A stretch of 64,000 nt of DNA from Dyella_B sp036746095 (lineage in GTDB: Bacteria; Pseudomonadota; Gammaproteobacteria; Xanthomonadales; Rhodanobacteraceae): the NCBI RefSeq assembly GCF_036746095.1, contig NZ_DAIOEU010000013.1:1-64000 (forward strand). Direction: 5' to 3'. The first letter of the stretch is position 1. Each line of letters begins with the position of its first letter. Below, piece by piece: positions 1 through 8,035 of this stretch. The notes beneath the pieces were generated by a model. The model was not told the origin of the DNA, did no database searches, and saw only the letters and a list, made by a program, of their open reading frames with translations. A program made the translations under genes and the position numbers.

Positions 1-33
1 CTTCCATGCAAGAGTAGGTCACCGCCAGGGGCT
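1..33 (+). rRNA. rrf: 5S ribosomal RNA, 3' end (partial)
   Basis: The first bases match the conserved 3' part of bacterial 5S rRNA: an ATGCAAGAGTAGG segment followed by CACCGCCAGG, which in the complete molecule pairs with the 5' end to form helix I. The gene is cut by the left edge, so an rrn operon (16S-23S-5S) should lie immediately upstream. The exact 3' end is uncertain by a few bases. An intrinsic terminator follows directly, as expected at the end of an rrn operon. Confidence 0.85.
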
Positions 34-41
34 TTATCCCT

Positions 42-72
42 AAAACGCCTTCCCCCATCGGGAAGGCGTTTT
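42..72 (+). terminator. rho-independent terminator of the rrn operon
   Basis: Perfect 13-bp inverted repeat, AAAACGCCTTCCC (42-54) and GGGAAGGCGTTTT (60-72), with a 5-base loop. It lies directly after the 5S 3' end and ends in a T-run. Confidence 0.9.
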
Positions 73-223
73 GCTTTGCGGACCTGCTAGGAAAGGGGGG
101 GCGGTGCAATGACGACGGCCAACGCATGGACTGCGAGGGCAGGGGGTGCGCAAGAGCAAGGGAGTTATCGCCTAAGATGTATTCCCGGAACGCTCGACCA
201 GCGTGCTCGTCGAGGAGAGCGCC

Positions 224-910
224 GTGTTTGTCAATGTTGAAACCCGACGTCAGCCGCGCCTGCATTGGGCGGCCACGCTGTTGATCTTGATTTGCGTGGT
301 GACATTCGTAGCCTTGGCCTTGATGTCTCCGCCGCGGCGGATCACGTTCCTGCTGGAGTGGGGTACCGTTCCGGCCAATGTGTTCGATACGCACCAGCCC
401 ATCTGGCAACAGCTTCGAGATCCTGCCTTGCTGCGCCTGGTCACGGCGTTATTCATCCACGTTGCATGGCTGCATTTACTGAGCAATCTCTTGTTCCTCA
501 TGATCTTCGGGATTCCAGCCGAACGTACCTTGGGATCAATCCGTTTCCTGATCCTGTTCCTGCTTGGTGGCGTCGTCGCCAACTTTGCGGGCGCCATCTC
601 GCTCGCGGGGGAAGTCAGGCCCATTATCGGTTGCAGTGGCGCGGTATCGGCGGTGCTTGGTGCCTACGTTTCGCTGTTTCCGCGAGCCCGCTTGGGCCTG
701 GTCTTGCCCCTTGGCTTCTATCTGGAATTCGTGCGCGTGCCAGCGTTCCTGTTGATTGGAATCTGGGCTTTGCTGCAGTTGCTTTTCAGCTACCTGGGCG
801 GGCCGAGCTATGGCGGCTACGCCTGGTGGACACACTTGGCCGGCTTTCTGTTCGGCGTATTGTTTGCCTTGTTATCACGCGATGCCATCATGCGCCGCAT
901 GCGTCGGTAA
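224..910 (+). CDS. rhomboid family intramembrane serine protease
   Basis: Integral inner-membrane protease of 228 aa that cleaves transmembrane substrates inside the bilayer. The rhomboid hallmarks are visible: an HLLSN motif near residues 85-88 in the second helix, the nucleophile motif GCSG at 136-139 (Ser138), and a C-terminal membrane helix with the catalytic His204 (WWTHLAGF). About six hydrophobic segments can be seen. I chose the GTG at 224 because GAGGAG (212-217) sits at ideal distance; an in-frame GTG at 203 has no such site. The substrate is unknown. The next gene starts two bases after the stop, which suggests coupled translation. Confidence 0.9.
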   Translation: MFVNVETRRQPRLHWAATLLILICVVTFVALALMSPPRRITFLLEWGTVPANVFDTHQPIWQQLRDPALLRLVTALFIHVAWLHLLSNLLFLMIFGIPAERTLGSIRFLILFLLGGVVANFAGAISLAGEVRPIIGCSGAVSAVLGAYVSLFPRARLGLVLPLGFYLEFVRVPAFLLIGIWALLQLLFSYLGGPSYGGYAWWTHLAGFLFGVLFALLSRDAIMRRMRR

Positions 911-911
911 A

Positions 912-1244
912 ATGAGCGCCATGCGCAATCAGAAACTCTACAAAGTCACCTTCCTGCATCTGGGCAAGTGCTACGAGCTGTATGCCCGGCACGTTGCATC
1001 GAGCAGCCTCTGGGGCTTCACTGAAGTCGGCGACCTGATATTCGAACCGGCAGGCGAGGGCATTGTGGTGGATCCCACCGAAGAGCGTCTGCGAGAAGAA
1101 TTCAAGGACACTCGCGTCCTGCATCTGCCCATGCAGGCCGTTGTACGTATCGAGGAGGTTGATCGCAAAGGTGCGCTTGCCATCCGCGATGCCGTGGACG
1201 GGCAAAAAGTCACACCGTTCCCGATGCCACCACGCAATCGTTAA
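912..1244 (+). CDS. DUF1820 family protein
   Basis: Cytosolic protein of 110 aa. It matches the DUF1820 family found in gammaproteobacteria: an N-terminal LYKVTFLHLGKCYELYARHV stretch, then a conserved VVDPTEERLREEF segment near the middle. The function is not known. The start is the ATG at 912, two bases after the rhomboid stop; an in-frame ATG at 921 is an alternative. No clear Shine-Dalgarno site is visible, so translation probably depends on coupling to the rhomboid gene. It converges on the amidotransferase gene, and the two stop ends overlap by 4 bases (1241-1244). Confidence 0.8.
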   Translation: MSAMRNQKLYKVTFLHLGKCYELYARHVASSSLWGFTEVGDLIFEPAGEGIVVDPTEERLREEFKDTRVLHLPMQAVVRIEEVDRKGALAIRDAVDGQKVTPFPMPPRNR

Positions 1245-1969
1245 CGCGGCGCGTGGCTGAGTCCGTGATGCCTTGAAAACATCTTGAGTAGACGCCTTGC
1301 AAGAGGTGTCGCAGCCACCTGTTTATAGGTGTGATGCGGATCGAAACCTTCGCGCCGCATATCATGATGTTTGCGCCGAATGTAGGCGCGCATCACGTCG
1401 GCGTTGAATTCGGGATGAAACTGCACGCTGATGGCGTTCCGGCCATAGCGAATCAGATGGTGCGGATCACGTGCAGAGCGGGCCAGTACTTTTGCATCTT
1501 TCGGAATTTCCAGCACGCTTTGTTCGTGCGTGGTGTGCGCGCGAAATTGCGCAGGCAGAAAGGTGGTTAGCGCATCTTGTTCCGCGCCAGGCAACAGATC
1601 GATCGGCAAGGTGCCGATCTCTCGTCCGCCCTGCAGATAATCGACGCGCCCGCCCAAGGCGTGTGCCATGAGCTGATGACCATAGCAAACGCCGAACAGC
1701 GGCAAATCCACGTCCATCGCATGGCGGATCCATCCTGCCGCTTGTTCGCTCCACGGCGCGCGATCGGTCACCATCGCTGCGGAGCCGGTAATCAGTGCGC
1801 CGGATACCTCCTGCGGTGACGGCAATGTTTCTCCTGCCGCTACATTCACGACACGCACTTGCTGCTGCGCTAGCTGCGCACTCAAACGAAACCAATGAGG
1901 GAAATCGCCGTGGCGCGCCTTGATGTTGTCTGGCGCCTGGCCGGTGCGAATGATCAGGACTGGCTTCAT
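1241..1969 (-). CDS. class I glutamine amidotransferase (GMP synthase-like GATase domain)
   Basis: Stand-alone glutaminase-type protein of 242 aa. The nucleophile elbow GVCYGHQLMAHALGG carries the catalytic Cys, and FHPEF near the C-terminus supplies the His and Glu of the triad. Proteins of this subgroup (GATase1_GMP_Synthase-like) have no synthase domain, and their acceptor is usually unknown; some act in glutamyl-amine or folate-related steps. I started at the internal Met giving MKPVLIIRTGQ, because the 17 upstream residues are not typical of the family. The gene lies 28 bases downstream of the ATPase gene on the same strand. Confidence 0.85.
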   Translation of the reverse strand: MKPVLIIRTGQAPDNIKARHGDFPHWFRLSAQLAQQQVRVVNVAAGETLPSPQEVSGALITGSAAMVTDRAPWSEQAAGWIRHAMDVDLPLFGVCYGHQLMAHALGGRVDYLQGGREIGTLPIDLLPGAEQDALTTFLPAQFRAHTTHEQSVLEIPKDAKVLARSARDPHHLIRYGRNAISVQFHPEFNADVMRAYIRRKHHDMRREGFDPHHTYKQVAATPLARRLLKMFSRHHGLSHAPR

Positions 1970-1997
1970 GCAAACAAAATAGTTAATCGGAGTTTTA

Positions 1998-3821
1998 TCA
2001 AGGAGGTGAATCTTCGACATGCTCGACCGGCGGCAATACGGTCAGCACTTCCTGCACGGTGGTCAGTCCTCGTGCAACCTGATCCGCCGCGGAAATGCGC
2101 AACGGACGCATCCCTTCCAGCAATGCGCCCTGGCTGAAATGGATCAGGTCCAATTGCGCACCGATCATGCCACGCAAGCGTGGGCTCAAAGGCATCATTT
2201 CATAAATGCCGGTACGGCCCATGAAGCCGGTATGGCGGCATTCCAGGCAACCCGCCGGCTTGTATACGCGCTCGGGTACCGGCATGGACCAGCCGTGCGT
2301 CAGCACTGTCCATTCGTGCGGATCCTGCTGCGTTTCCAGCTTGCAGTGCGGACACAGCGTACGAACCAGACGCTGTGCAACCACGCCGGTGAGCGTCGAT
2401 TGAATCAAGTAATGCGGCACGCCCAGGTCGAGCAATCGCGTTACCGCACTGGGTGCATCGTTGGTATGCAGCGTCGATAACACCAAGTGGCCGGTCAACG
2501 AGGCCTGCACCGCCATCTGCGCCGTTTCCAGGTCGCGAATTTCGCCGACCATGATGATGTCCGGATCCTGGCGCAACAGCGTGCGCACGCCGGCGGCGAA
2601 GTCCAGATCGATCGAAGGCTGTACCTGCATCTGGTTGAATTCGGCCGAGACCATTTCGATCGGGTCTTCTACCGTGCACACGTTGATATCCGGCGTGGCC
2701 AGATGCTTCAAGGTGGAATACAGCGTGGTGGTCTTGCCCGAACCTGTCGGCCCCGTCACCAGCACAATGCCGTGCGGGCGTTCCACCATGCTTCGCCATA
2801 GCGTGTCTTCGGATGGCGAGAAGCCGAGTTGCGAAAAATCCTTGGCGACGATATCCGGATCGAAAATACGCATCACCATCTTTTCGCCGAACGCAGTGGG
2901 CATGCTTGAAATACGCAGTTCCACTTCGCGCCCCGACGATGCGCGCGTCTTGATGCGGCCATCCTGAGGACGGCGTTTTTCGGCCACGTCCATGCGCGAA
3001 AGAATCTTGATGCGCGACGTGACCGCCGTCATCACCGGTGGCGGCAATTCGAATACCTTGTGCATCACGCCGTCGATGCGAAACCGCATCATGCCCGCTT
3101 CGCGGCGCGGTTCCAGATGGATGTCCGATGCGCGCTGTTCAAAGGCGTATTGCAGCAGCCAGTCCACGATATGCACGACATGCCGATCGTCCGCGCCGAC
3201 CTCGCCGGCTTTGCCGAGCTCCAGCAGCTGTTCGAAATTCAGCAAGGCCGAGGAGTCGTAGCCACTCTGGTTCTTGGCATCCTTCGCCAGTTGGATCGAG
3301 CGCTGGACGCCGTAGAACTCCTGCAGGTACCGATTGATATCAATCGGGCTGGCTACCACGCGATGCACATCGCGACGCAGCATCTGCGACAGGTCCTTTG
3401 ACCAGGAATTGTCGAACGGCTCCGCCGTGGCGAACGTCACTTCGCCCGTGGTCACCGCCACGGGAAGAATGCGATGCCGCTGCGCATAGGCATGGCTCAC
3501 CACCTGAGTGACGGCGGCCACGTTGATCTTCATCGGATCAATTTTCAGATACGGCAGGCCTGCCTGGCCGGCCAGCCATTCGGTCAGGCCCTCCAGGCTC
3601 AGCGGCCGGCCCGGGTCGCGGCGATTGATCAGCTTGGCGTTGGCGATGATCACCAGCGGATTCAATTCCACGGAACTGCGTCCGGCGCGATTGCCGATGC
3701 GCAACTGCTTGGCATCGTCCGCCGAGAGGTAGTCGTCCACAACCAGGGCTGCCAGGACGTCATCCAGCGCCAGCCGGCCGCGGCGGCCCAACATGGAGGC
3801 GATTTGTTGCGTTGCTGGCAT
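1998..3821 (-). CDS. GspE/PilB-family secretion ATPase (orphan)
   Basis: Hexameric AAA-type traffic ATPase of 607 aa that powers type II secretion or type IV pilus machines at the cytoplasmic face. Residues ~80-170 form an MshEN-like N-terminal domain. Walker A GPTGSGKT is at 357-364, the Walker B region DPDIIMVGEIRD at 419-430, and a tetracysteine zinc site at C490, C493, C525 and C528, typical of GspE/PilB rather than of PilT. No pilin, secretin or GspF partner lies nearby, so its machine must be encoded elsewhere or it serves an extra system. It is divergent from glyQ, with 89 bases between the starts. Confidence 0.88.
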   Translation of the reverse strand: MPATQQIASMLGRRGRLALDDVLAALVVDDYLSADDAKQLRIGNRAGRSSVELNPLVIIANAKLINRRDPGRPLSLEGLTEWLAGQAGLPYLKIDPMKINVAAVTQVVSHAYAQRHRILPVAVTTGEVTFATAEPFDNSWSKDLSQMLRRDVHRVVASPIDINRYLQEFYGVQRSIQLAKDAKNQSGYDSSALLNFEQLLELGKAGEVGADDRHVVHIVDWLLQYAFEQRASDIHLEPRREAGMMRFRIDGVMHKVFELPPPVMTAVTSRIKILSRMDVAEKRRPQDGRIKTRASSGREVELRISSMPTAFGEKMVMRIFDPDIVAKDFSQLGFSPSEDTLWRSMVERPHGIVLVTGPTGSGKTTTLYSTLKHLATPDINVCTVEDPIEMVSAEFNQMQVQPSIDLDFAAGVRTLLRQDPDIIMVGEIRDLETAQMAVQASLTGHLVLSTLHTNDAPSAVTRLLDLGVPHYLIQSTLTGVVAQRLVRTLCPHCKLETQQDPHEWTVLTHGWSMPVPERVYKPAGCLECRHTGFMGRTGIYEMMPLSPRLRGMIGAQLDLIHFSQGALLEGMRPLRISAADQVARGLTTVQEVLTVLPPVEHVEDSPP

Positions 3822-3874
3822 GGGCGGATTCCCCTCGTAGCGCGCTGAAAAACGGCGAAAAGATGCGCTGCGGC

Positions 3875-3880
3875 TATACT
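3875..3880 (+). promoter_or_regulatory. candidate -10 box for glyQS
   Basis: TATACT lies 30 bases upstream of the glyQ start. No convincing -35 box is visible at normal spacing, so the call rests on the -10 hexamer and its position alone. Confidence 0.35.
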
Positions 3881-3910
3881 AACCCGCTTTACACTCAGGT
3901 TAGGAAAGAG

Positions 3911-4822
3911 ATGTCCGCGCCTACCTTCCAGGATGTGATCCAGACCCTCAACCGCTACTGGGGCCGGCAGGGGTGCGTGCTGTTGCAACCTCTCGATACC
4001 GAGGTTGGCGCAGGTACGTTCCACCCCGCCACGTTCCTGCGCGCGCTTGGTCCGGAACCTTGGGCTGCTGCCTACGTCCAACCGTCGCGCCGCCCGACTG
4101 ACGGGCGCTACGGCGAAAACCCCAACCGCCTGCAGCACTATTACCAGTATCAGGTGGTCATGAAGCCGAACCCGGAAAACATCCTTGAACTGTACATCGG
4201 CTCACTCAAGGAGTTGGGCCTCGATCCGCAGGTGCACGACCTGCGTTTCGTGGAGGACAACTGGGAATCCCCCACACTTGGGGCCTGGGGCCTGGGCTGG
4301 GAAGTCTGGCTCAACGGCATGGAGGTGACCCAGTTCACCTACTTCCAGCAGGCCGGTGGCCTGGAATGCAAGCCGGTCACGGGCGAGATCACTTACGGCC
4401 TGGAACGCCTCACGATGTATCTGCAAAACGTGGACAACGTTTACGACCTGGTCTGGACCGAAGGCCCGCACGGCAAAGTCACCTACGGCGATGTGTTCCA
4501 CCAGAACGAAGTGGAGCAAAGCACCTACAACTTCGAGCACGCCAATGTGGCCGAGTTGCTGCGCTGGTTCGATGTATGCGAAGGCGAGGCCAACAAGCTG
4601 ATCGCGGCAGGCTTGCCACTGCCGGCCTATGAGCAGGTCATGAAAGCCAGCCATACATTCAATCTGCTTGATGCGCGTCGCGCCATCAGCGTTACGGAGC
4701 GCCAGCGCTACATCCTGCGTGTGCGCACCTTGTCGCGCAGCGTGGCGGAAGCATACGTGGCGCAGCGCGAAAAGCTTGGCTTCCCTGGATTGAAGCAACA
4801 GAAAAAGGAGCAGGCCGCATGA
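3911..4822 (+). CDS. glyQ: glycine--tRNA ligase alpha subunit
   Basis: Catalytic subunit (303 aa) of the alpha2beta2 glycyl-tRNA synthetase, which charges tRNA-Gly with glycine in the cytosol. The family N-terminus (TFQDVIQTLNRYWGRQGCVL), the class II motif region QPSRRPTDGRYGENPNRLQ, and the LEVTQFTYFQQ-type segment are all visible, and the length is normal. The start is the ATG at 3911, preceded by AGGAAAGAG. The stop overlaps the glyS start in an ATGA (4819-4822), so the two subunits are translationally coupled. Confidence 0.98.
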   Translation: MSAPTFQDVIQTLNRYWGRQGCVLLQPLDTEVGAGTFHPATFLRALGPEPWAAAYVQPSRRPTDGRYGENPNRLQHYYQYQVVMKPNPENILELYIGSLKELGLDPQVHDLRFVEDNWESPTLGAWGLGWEVWLNGMEVTQFTYFQQAGGLECKPVTGEITYGLERLTMYLQNVDNVYDLVWTEGPHGKVTYGDVFHQNEVEQSTYNFEHANVAELLRWFDVCEGEANKLIAAGLPLPAYEQVMKASHTFNLLDARRAISVTERQRYILRVRTLSRSVAEAYVAQREKLGFPGLKQQKKEQAA

Positions 4823-6966
4823 GCGCTGCCAAGTCATTGCTCATCGAGCTGGGCACGGAAGAGCTGCCGCCGAAGTCGCTGGATGAACTGGGCGCGTCGT
4901 TCATGCGCGGTATTTGCGAGGGCTTGGGCAAGCGCGGAATTGGCGCACTGCTTGAGCAGGCAGCGCTATACGTGACGCCGCGGCGTCTGGCCGTCCATGT
5001 TCCCGAAGTCGCCGCCGCGCAGCCGGAGCAATCCATCGAGCGCCGCGGGCCGGCGGTGAACGCCGCGGTCGACGAGCAAGGCAAGCCCAGCAAGGCGTTG
5101 ATAGGGTTCGCGCAATCGTGCGGTGTCGGTGTCGAGCAGCTGGAAAAGCTCGAAACCGACAAAGGTTCCTGGTTTGTGTATCGCACGGTAAAGCCGGGCC
5201 AGCCGGTTGCGGCGTTGCTGCCCGAGATCGTCGAAGAGGCGCTCAAAAGCTTGCCGATTCCCAAGCCGATGCGCTGGGCCGGCCACGACTACAGCTTTGT
5301 GCGCCCGGTGCATTGGCTGGTCATGCTGCATGGCGCGAGCATCATTGATGGGCATGTGCTGGGTTTGCGCAGCGGGCGTCAATCACGCGGTCATCGTTTC
5401 ATGCATCCGCAACCCGTGCATCTGGCAGACGCGGACAGCTACGTTGATGCGCTGCGCATGGCAAAAGTGCTGGCCGATCCCATGGAGCGCCGCCAGCGCA
5501 TCCGGGATGAAGTTGCGCGTACGGCAAAGGAAACCAGCGGTACGCCGCGGCTTGACGATGCGCTGCTGGATGAAATCGCCAATCTCACCGAATGGCCCGT
5601 CGCCATTGCCTGCACGTTTGATCGCGCATTCCTGAGCGTACCGCCGGAAGCGCTGGTTACCACAATGGAAGCCAACCAGAAGTTCGTGCCGGTCTTCGAT
5701 GCGCACGACAAGCTCACCGAACACTTCATCGGCATCGCCAATATCGACAGCAAGCATCCGAGCGAGATTCGCAAAGGCTACGAACGCGTCATTCGCCCGC
5801 GTTTTGCCGACGCGAAATTCTTCTGGGATGAAGACTTGAAGAAGCCGCTGGCAAGCTATCAAGAAGCGTTGAAGAACGTGACCTACCAGCAAGCGTTGGG
5901 CAGCGTGTGGGACAAGAGCGTGCGCGTGGCCGAGATCGCGCGCATCGTGGCCAATCGCGTCGAGGTGGACGCCGGCCAGGCAACGCGCGCGGCAGCGCTG
6001 GCCAAATGCGATCTGCTCACCCGCATGGTTGGCGAATTTCCCGAGTTGCAAGGCGTGATGGGCCGCTACTACGCGCAGCATGGGCAGGAATCGCCCGACG
6101 TTGCCGATGCGCTGGATAGCGTCTACCAGCCACGCTTCGCAGGAGACACGATCGCCGCGGGCAAAGTTGGACAAGTGCTCGCCATTGCCGAGCGCGTCGA
6201 TACATTGGCCGGTATTTTTGCCGTGGGCTTGAAGCCCAGCGGCAACAAAGATCCATTCGCCTTGCGCCGTGCCGCCTTGGGCTTGGCGCGCACGCTGATC
6301 GAGGGCGGCCTTGAGCTCGACCACAAGGCATTGTTCGCCGAAGCGCTGGAATTGCTGCCGGAAGCCGCGCTTGCAGCCGGCCTGAAGCCGGGCAAGGACG
6401 GCAAAGCACCCGTCCTCGATGCGGGGCAGCGTCGAGCTGCGCTGGTGTCCGAGCTCAGTGAATTCGTGCTCGAACGCTTGCGTGGCTATTACGCAGAAAA
6501 AGGTTTCACCACCGAGCAATATGAGGCCGTGCTGGCCGTCGCGCCCATCAGCCTGGTCGATTTTGATCGACGGTTACGTGCCGTACTCGAATTCGGGCGG
6601 CAACCGGAGGCGTTGAGTCTGGCCGGCGCCAACAAGCGCGTCGCCAATATTCTCCGCAAGCAGCAGGAGGAACATGGCGCACAGAGCATCCGCGAACACG
6701 TCGATCCTGCGCACTTCGAAGAAGATGCAGAGCGCGCTTTGGCGCAAGCGCTGGAGGCCGCCCAGGCCGACACGGCCACGGCATTGCAGCGCCGCGATTA
6801 CACCGCGGTGCTGGCACGTCTCGCGCAGTTGCAGGCGCCGGTCGATGCATTCTTCGATCACGTGCTGGTGAATGCGGACAACCCGGTGGTGCGCGCCAAC
6901 CGGCTCGCCCTGCTTGGGCGATTGAAGGCGCAGTTCACCGCCATTGCCGACATCGCCCGGCTTTAA
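4819..6966 (+). CDS. glyS: glycine--tRNA ligase beta subunit
   Basis: tRNA-binding subunit (715 aa) of tetrameric glycyl-tRNA synthetase. The N-terminus (LLIELGTEELPPK) is diagnostic. The central part carries the HD-like domain segment (RKGYERVIRPRFADAKFFWDED starts near residue 317), and the C-terminal ~100 residues form the DALR-type anticodon-binding region. It is slightly longer than the E. coli protein. An AAGGAG site (4805-4810) and the ATGA overlap with glyQ fix the start. A strong terminator follows, closing a two-gene operon. Confidence 0.98.
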   Translation: MSAAKSLLIELGTEELPPKSLDELGASFMRGICEGLGKRGIGALLEQAALYVTPRRLAVHVPEVAAAQPEQSIERRGPAVNAAVDEQGKPSKALIGFAQSCGVGVEQLEKLETDKGSWFVYRTVKPGQPVAALLPEIVEEALKSLPIPKPMRWAGHDYSFVRPVHWLVMLHGASIIDGHVLGLRSGRQSRGHRFMHPQPVHLADADSYVDALRMAKVLADPMERRQRIRDEVARTAKETSGTPRLDDALLDEIANLTEWPVAIACTFDRAFLSVPPEALVTTMEANQKFVPVFDAHDKLTEHFIGIANIDSKHPSEIRKGYERVIRPRFADAKFFWDEDLKKPLASYQEALKNVTYQQALGSVWDKSVRVAEIARIVANRVEVDAGQATRAAALAKCDLLTRMVGEFPELQGVMGRYYAQHGQESPDVADALDSVYQPRFAGDTIAAGKVGQVLAIAERVDTLAGIFAVGLKPSGNKDPFALRRAALGLARTLIEGGLELDHKALFAEALELLPEAALAAGLKPGKDGKAPVLDAGQRRAALVSELSEFVLERLRGYYAEKGFTTEQYEAVLAVAPISLVDFDRRLRAVLEFGRQPEALSLAGANKRVANILRKQQEEHGAQSIREHVDPAHFEEDAERALAQALEAAQADTATALQRRDYTAVLARLAQLQAPVDAFFDHVLVNADNPVVRANRLALLGRLKAQFTAIADIARL

Positions 6967-6981
6967 CAAGACGCAAGGACC

Positions 6982-7011
6982 AAAAAAGCGGCTTCCATGG
7001 GCCGCTTTTTT
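6982..7011 (+). terminator. rho-independent terminator of glyQS
   Basis: AAAAAAGCGGC (6982-6992) pairs with GCCGCTTTTTT (7001-7011) around an 8-base loop, 15 bases after the glyS stop. The symmetric A/T flanks also allow it to end the leftward regulator gene transcript coming from 7032. Confidence 0.9.
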
Positions 7012-7031
7012 ATCAGTCCGCGACTGTGAAT

Positions 7032-7610
7032 TCAGGACGCAAGGCGAGTTGCTTCCCGACCTTTCAAGCGTTCGGCCAGGCGGTGGTTGAAGGCCACCAT
7101 TGCTGTCGCATCCACATCGTTGCCGCCCGGGCCGAGGATGTCGTAGAGCTCGGCAAGCATGTCCGTGTTCTCGGCTAGCGTCAGATGGCTGTCCGCCAGA
7201 TCCAGTTCCGATTGCAGAATGCGCAGCGCCGTGTTCAAGCGCTGGACATCCATGCCATTGGCTTCCAGCGTATCGGCCGCCGTGCGCAGCTTGGAACGGT
7301 GGCGCGAGACCAGGGATTCGGAACTAGTGGTGGCGTTCATGTCGTCGGGGACCACCGCGCTAGGGTCAAGCATCGATCCTTCTCCGGCCACCAGCCAGAC
7401 CAGCGAAATTCCCAAGGTGCGGGCCAGGGTGACGCAACGGGCACGCGAAGGATCGGTGTTTCCATCGCGCCAACTGCGCACCACCCCCTCCGAGAACCCA
7501 CACATTCGAGCGATTTCCGTCACGCTGCCCACTCGCTGGATCAGCAACTTTATGCGATCGGCAAAAGTGGTGGCGGGAAGGGCGAGGGGCGTGTGCGTTT
7601 GCAGGTTCAT
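7032..7610 (-). CDS. XRE-family (CI-like) helix-turn-helix regulator
   Basis: DNA-binding protein of 192 aa. Residues ~16-75 form a Cro/CI-type helix-turn-helix: SVTEIARMCGFSEGVVRSW carries the recognition helix, and the ARTLGISLVWLVAGEGSM segment is typical of CI-like repressors. The C-terminal ~100 residues are helical and show no peptidase (LexA/CI autocleavage) motif. No phage genes are nearby, so it appears to be a host regulator. A perfect 7-bp inverted repeat lies 33 bases upstream and may be its own operator. The target genes are unknown. Confidence 0.8.
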   Translation of the reverse strand: MNLQTHTPLALPATTFADRIKLLIQRVGSVTEIARMCGFSEGVVRSWRDGNTDPSRARCVTLARTLGISLVWLVAGEGSMLDPSAVVPDDMNATTSSESLVSRHRSKLRTAADTLEANGMDVQRLNTALRILQSELDLADSHLTLAENTDMLAELYDILGPGGNDVDATAMVAFNHRLAERLKGREATRLAS

Positions 7611-7642
7611 CGCTAAAATTCCACAGATTCGAGCGTTGGGGA

Positions 7643-7660
7643 CTGGTAAATGCTTACCAG
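7643..7660. promoter_or_regulatory. candidate operator palindrome upstream of the XRE regulator
   Basis: CTGGTAA-ATGC-TTACCAG, a perfect 7+7 inverted repeat with a 4-base centre, ends 33 bases upstream of the regulator start. A TATAAA (minus strand, 7675-7670) sits just beyond it, so a protein bound here would block early transcription. Autoregulation is an inference. Confidence 0.45.
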
Positions 7661-8035
7661 CGTTCCGGTTTTATAGACCAGCCGGCCTTCGTGAAGGTGT
7701 CGGCTGCCGCAACTTTCTGAGGTCAGGCCGCATGAATTTGCGAGTAGCGGCATGCTTCGAAGTCATCCTAGGCCGGACAAACGCGTCAGTCTGTTCGCGG
7801 TTGACACCTCGGTGCCGCGGCGGGGCAAGAAACTGCGGCTCGAAAGGATCGTGTGGACCATGGCGCGCAAGGCTTGAGGAAACATAAACATACGGTCACG
7901 AATGGTACGTCTGGCCCGTTGACTTTTCCGTCAGTGCTCTTTGGGCTATGCTCTGAGGCTCCCCCGCGCTGTTTGCGACGCGATGCGTTCGGCAGGCATC
8001 GCGTTCGAATCGATCCAACCCGAGGTTTCCATCCC
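7661..8035. other. non-coding stretch between the regulator and the lipoprotein gene
   Basis: About 375 bases with no supported ORF. The minus-strand TATAAA for the regulator lies at its left edge. A TTGACT at 7919-7924 and a TATGCT at 7947-7952 face the lipoprotein gene but are 22 bases apart, too far for a normal sigma-70 promoter. GAGG at 8022-8025 is the likely ribosome-binding site of the lipoprotein gene. I see nothing else. Confidence 0.5.

Noticed and set aside
265..915. 216-aa plus-strand frame overlapping the rhomboid gene
   Set aside because: It lies in another frame of a gene with intact rhomboid motifs and translates to an Arg/Gly/Ala-rich sequence with no recognisable fold.
7919..7952. 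TTGACT ... TATGCT as a sigma-70 promoter for the lipoprotein gene
   Set aside because: The spacer is 22 bases, well outside the 15-19 range.
8003..8014. TTCGAATC resembling the T-arm of a tRNA
   Set aside because: No acceptor, D-arm or anticodon stem can be built around it; it is part of the 5' region of the lipoprotein gene.
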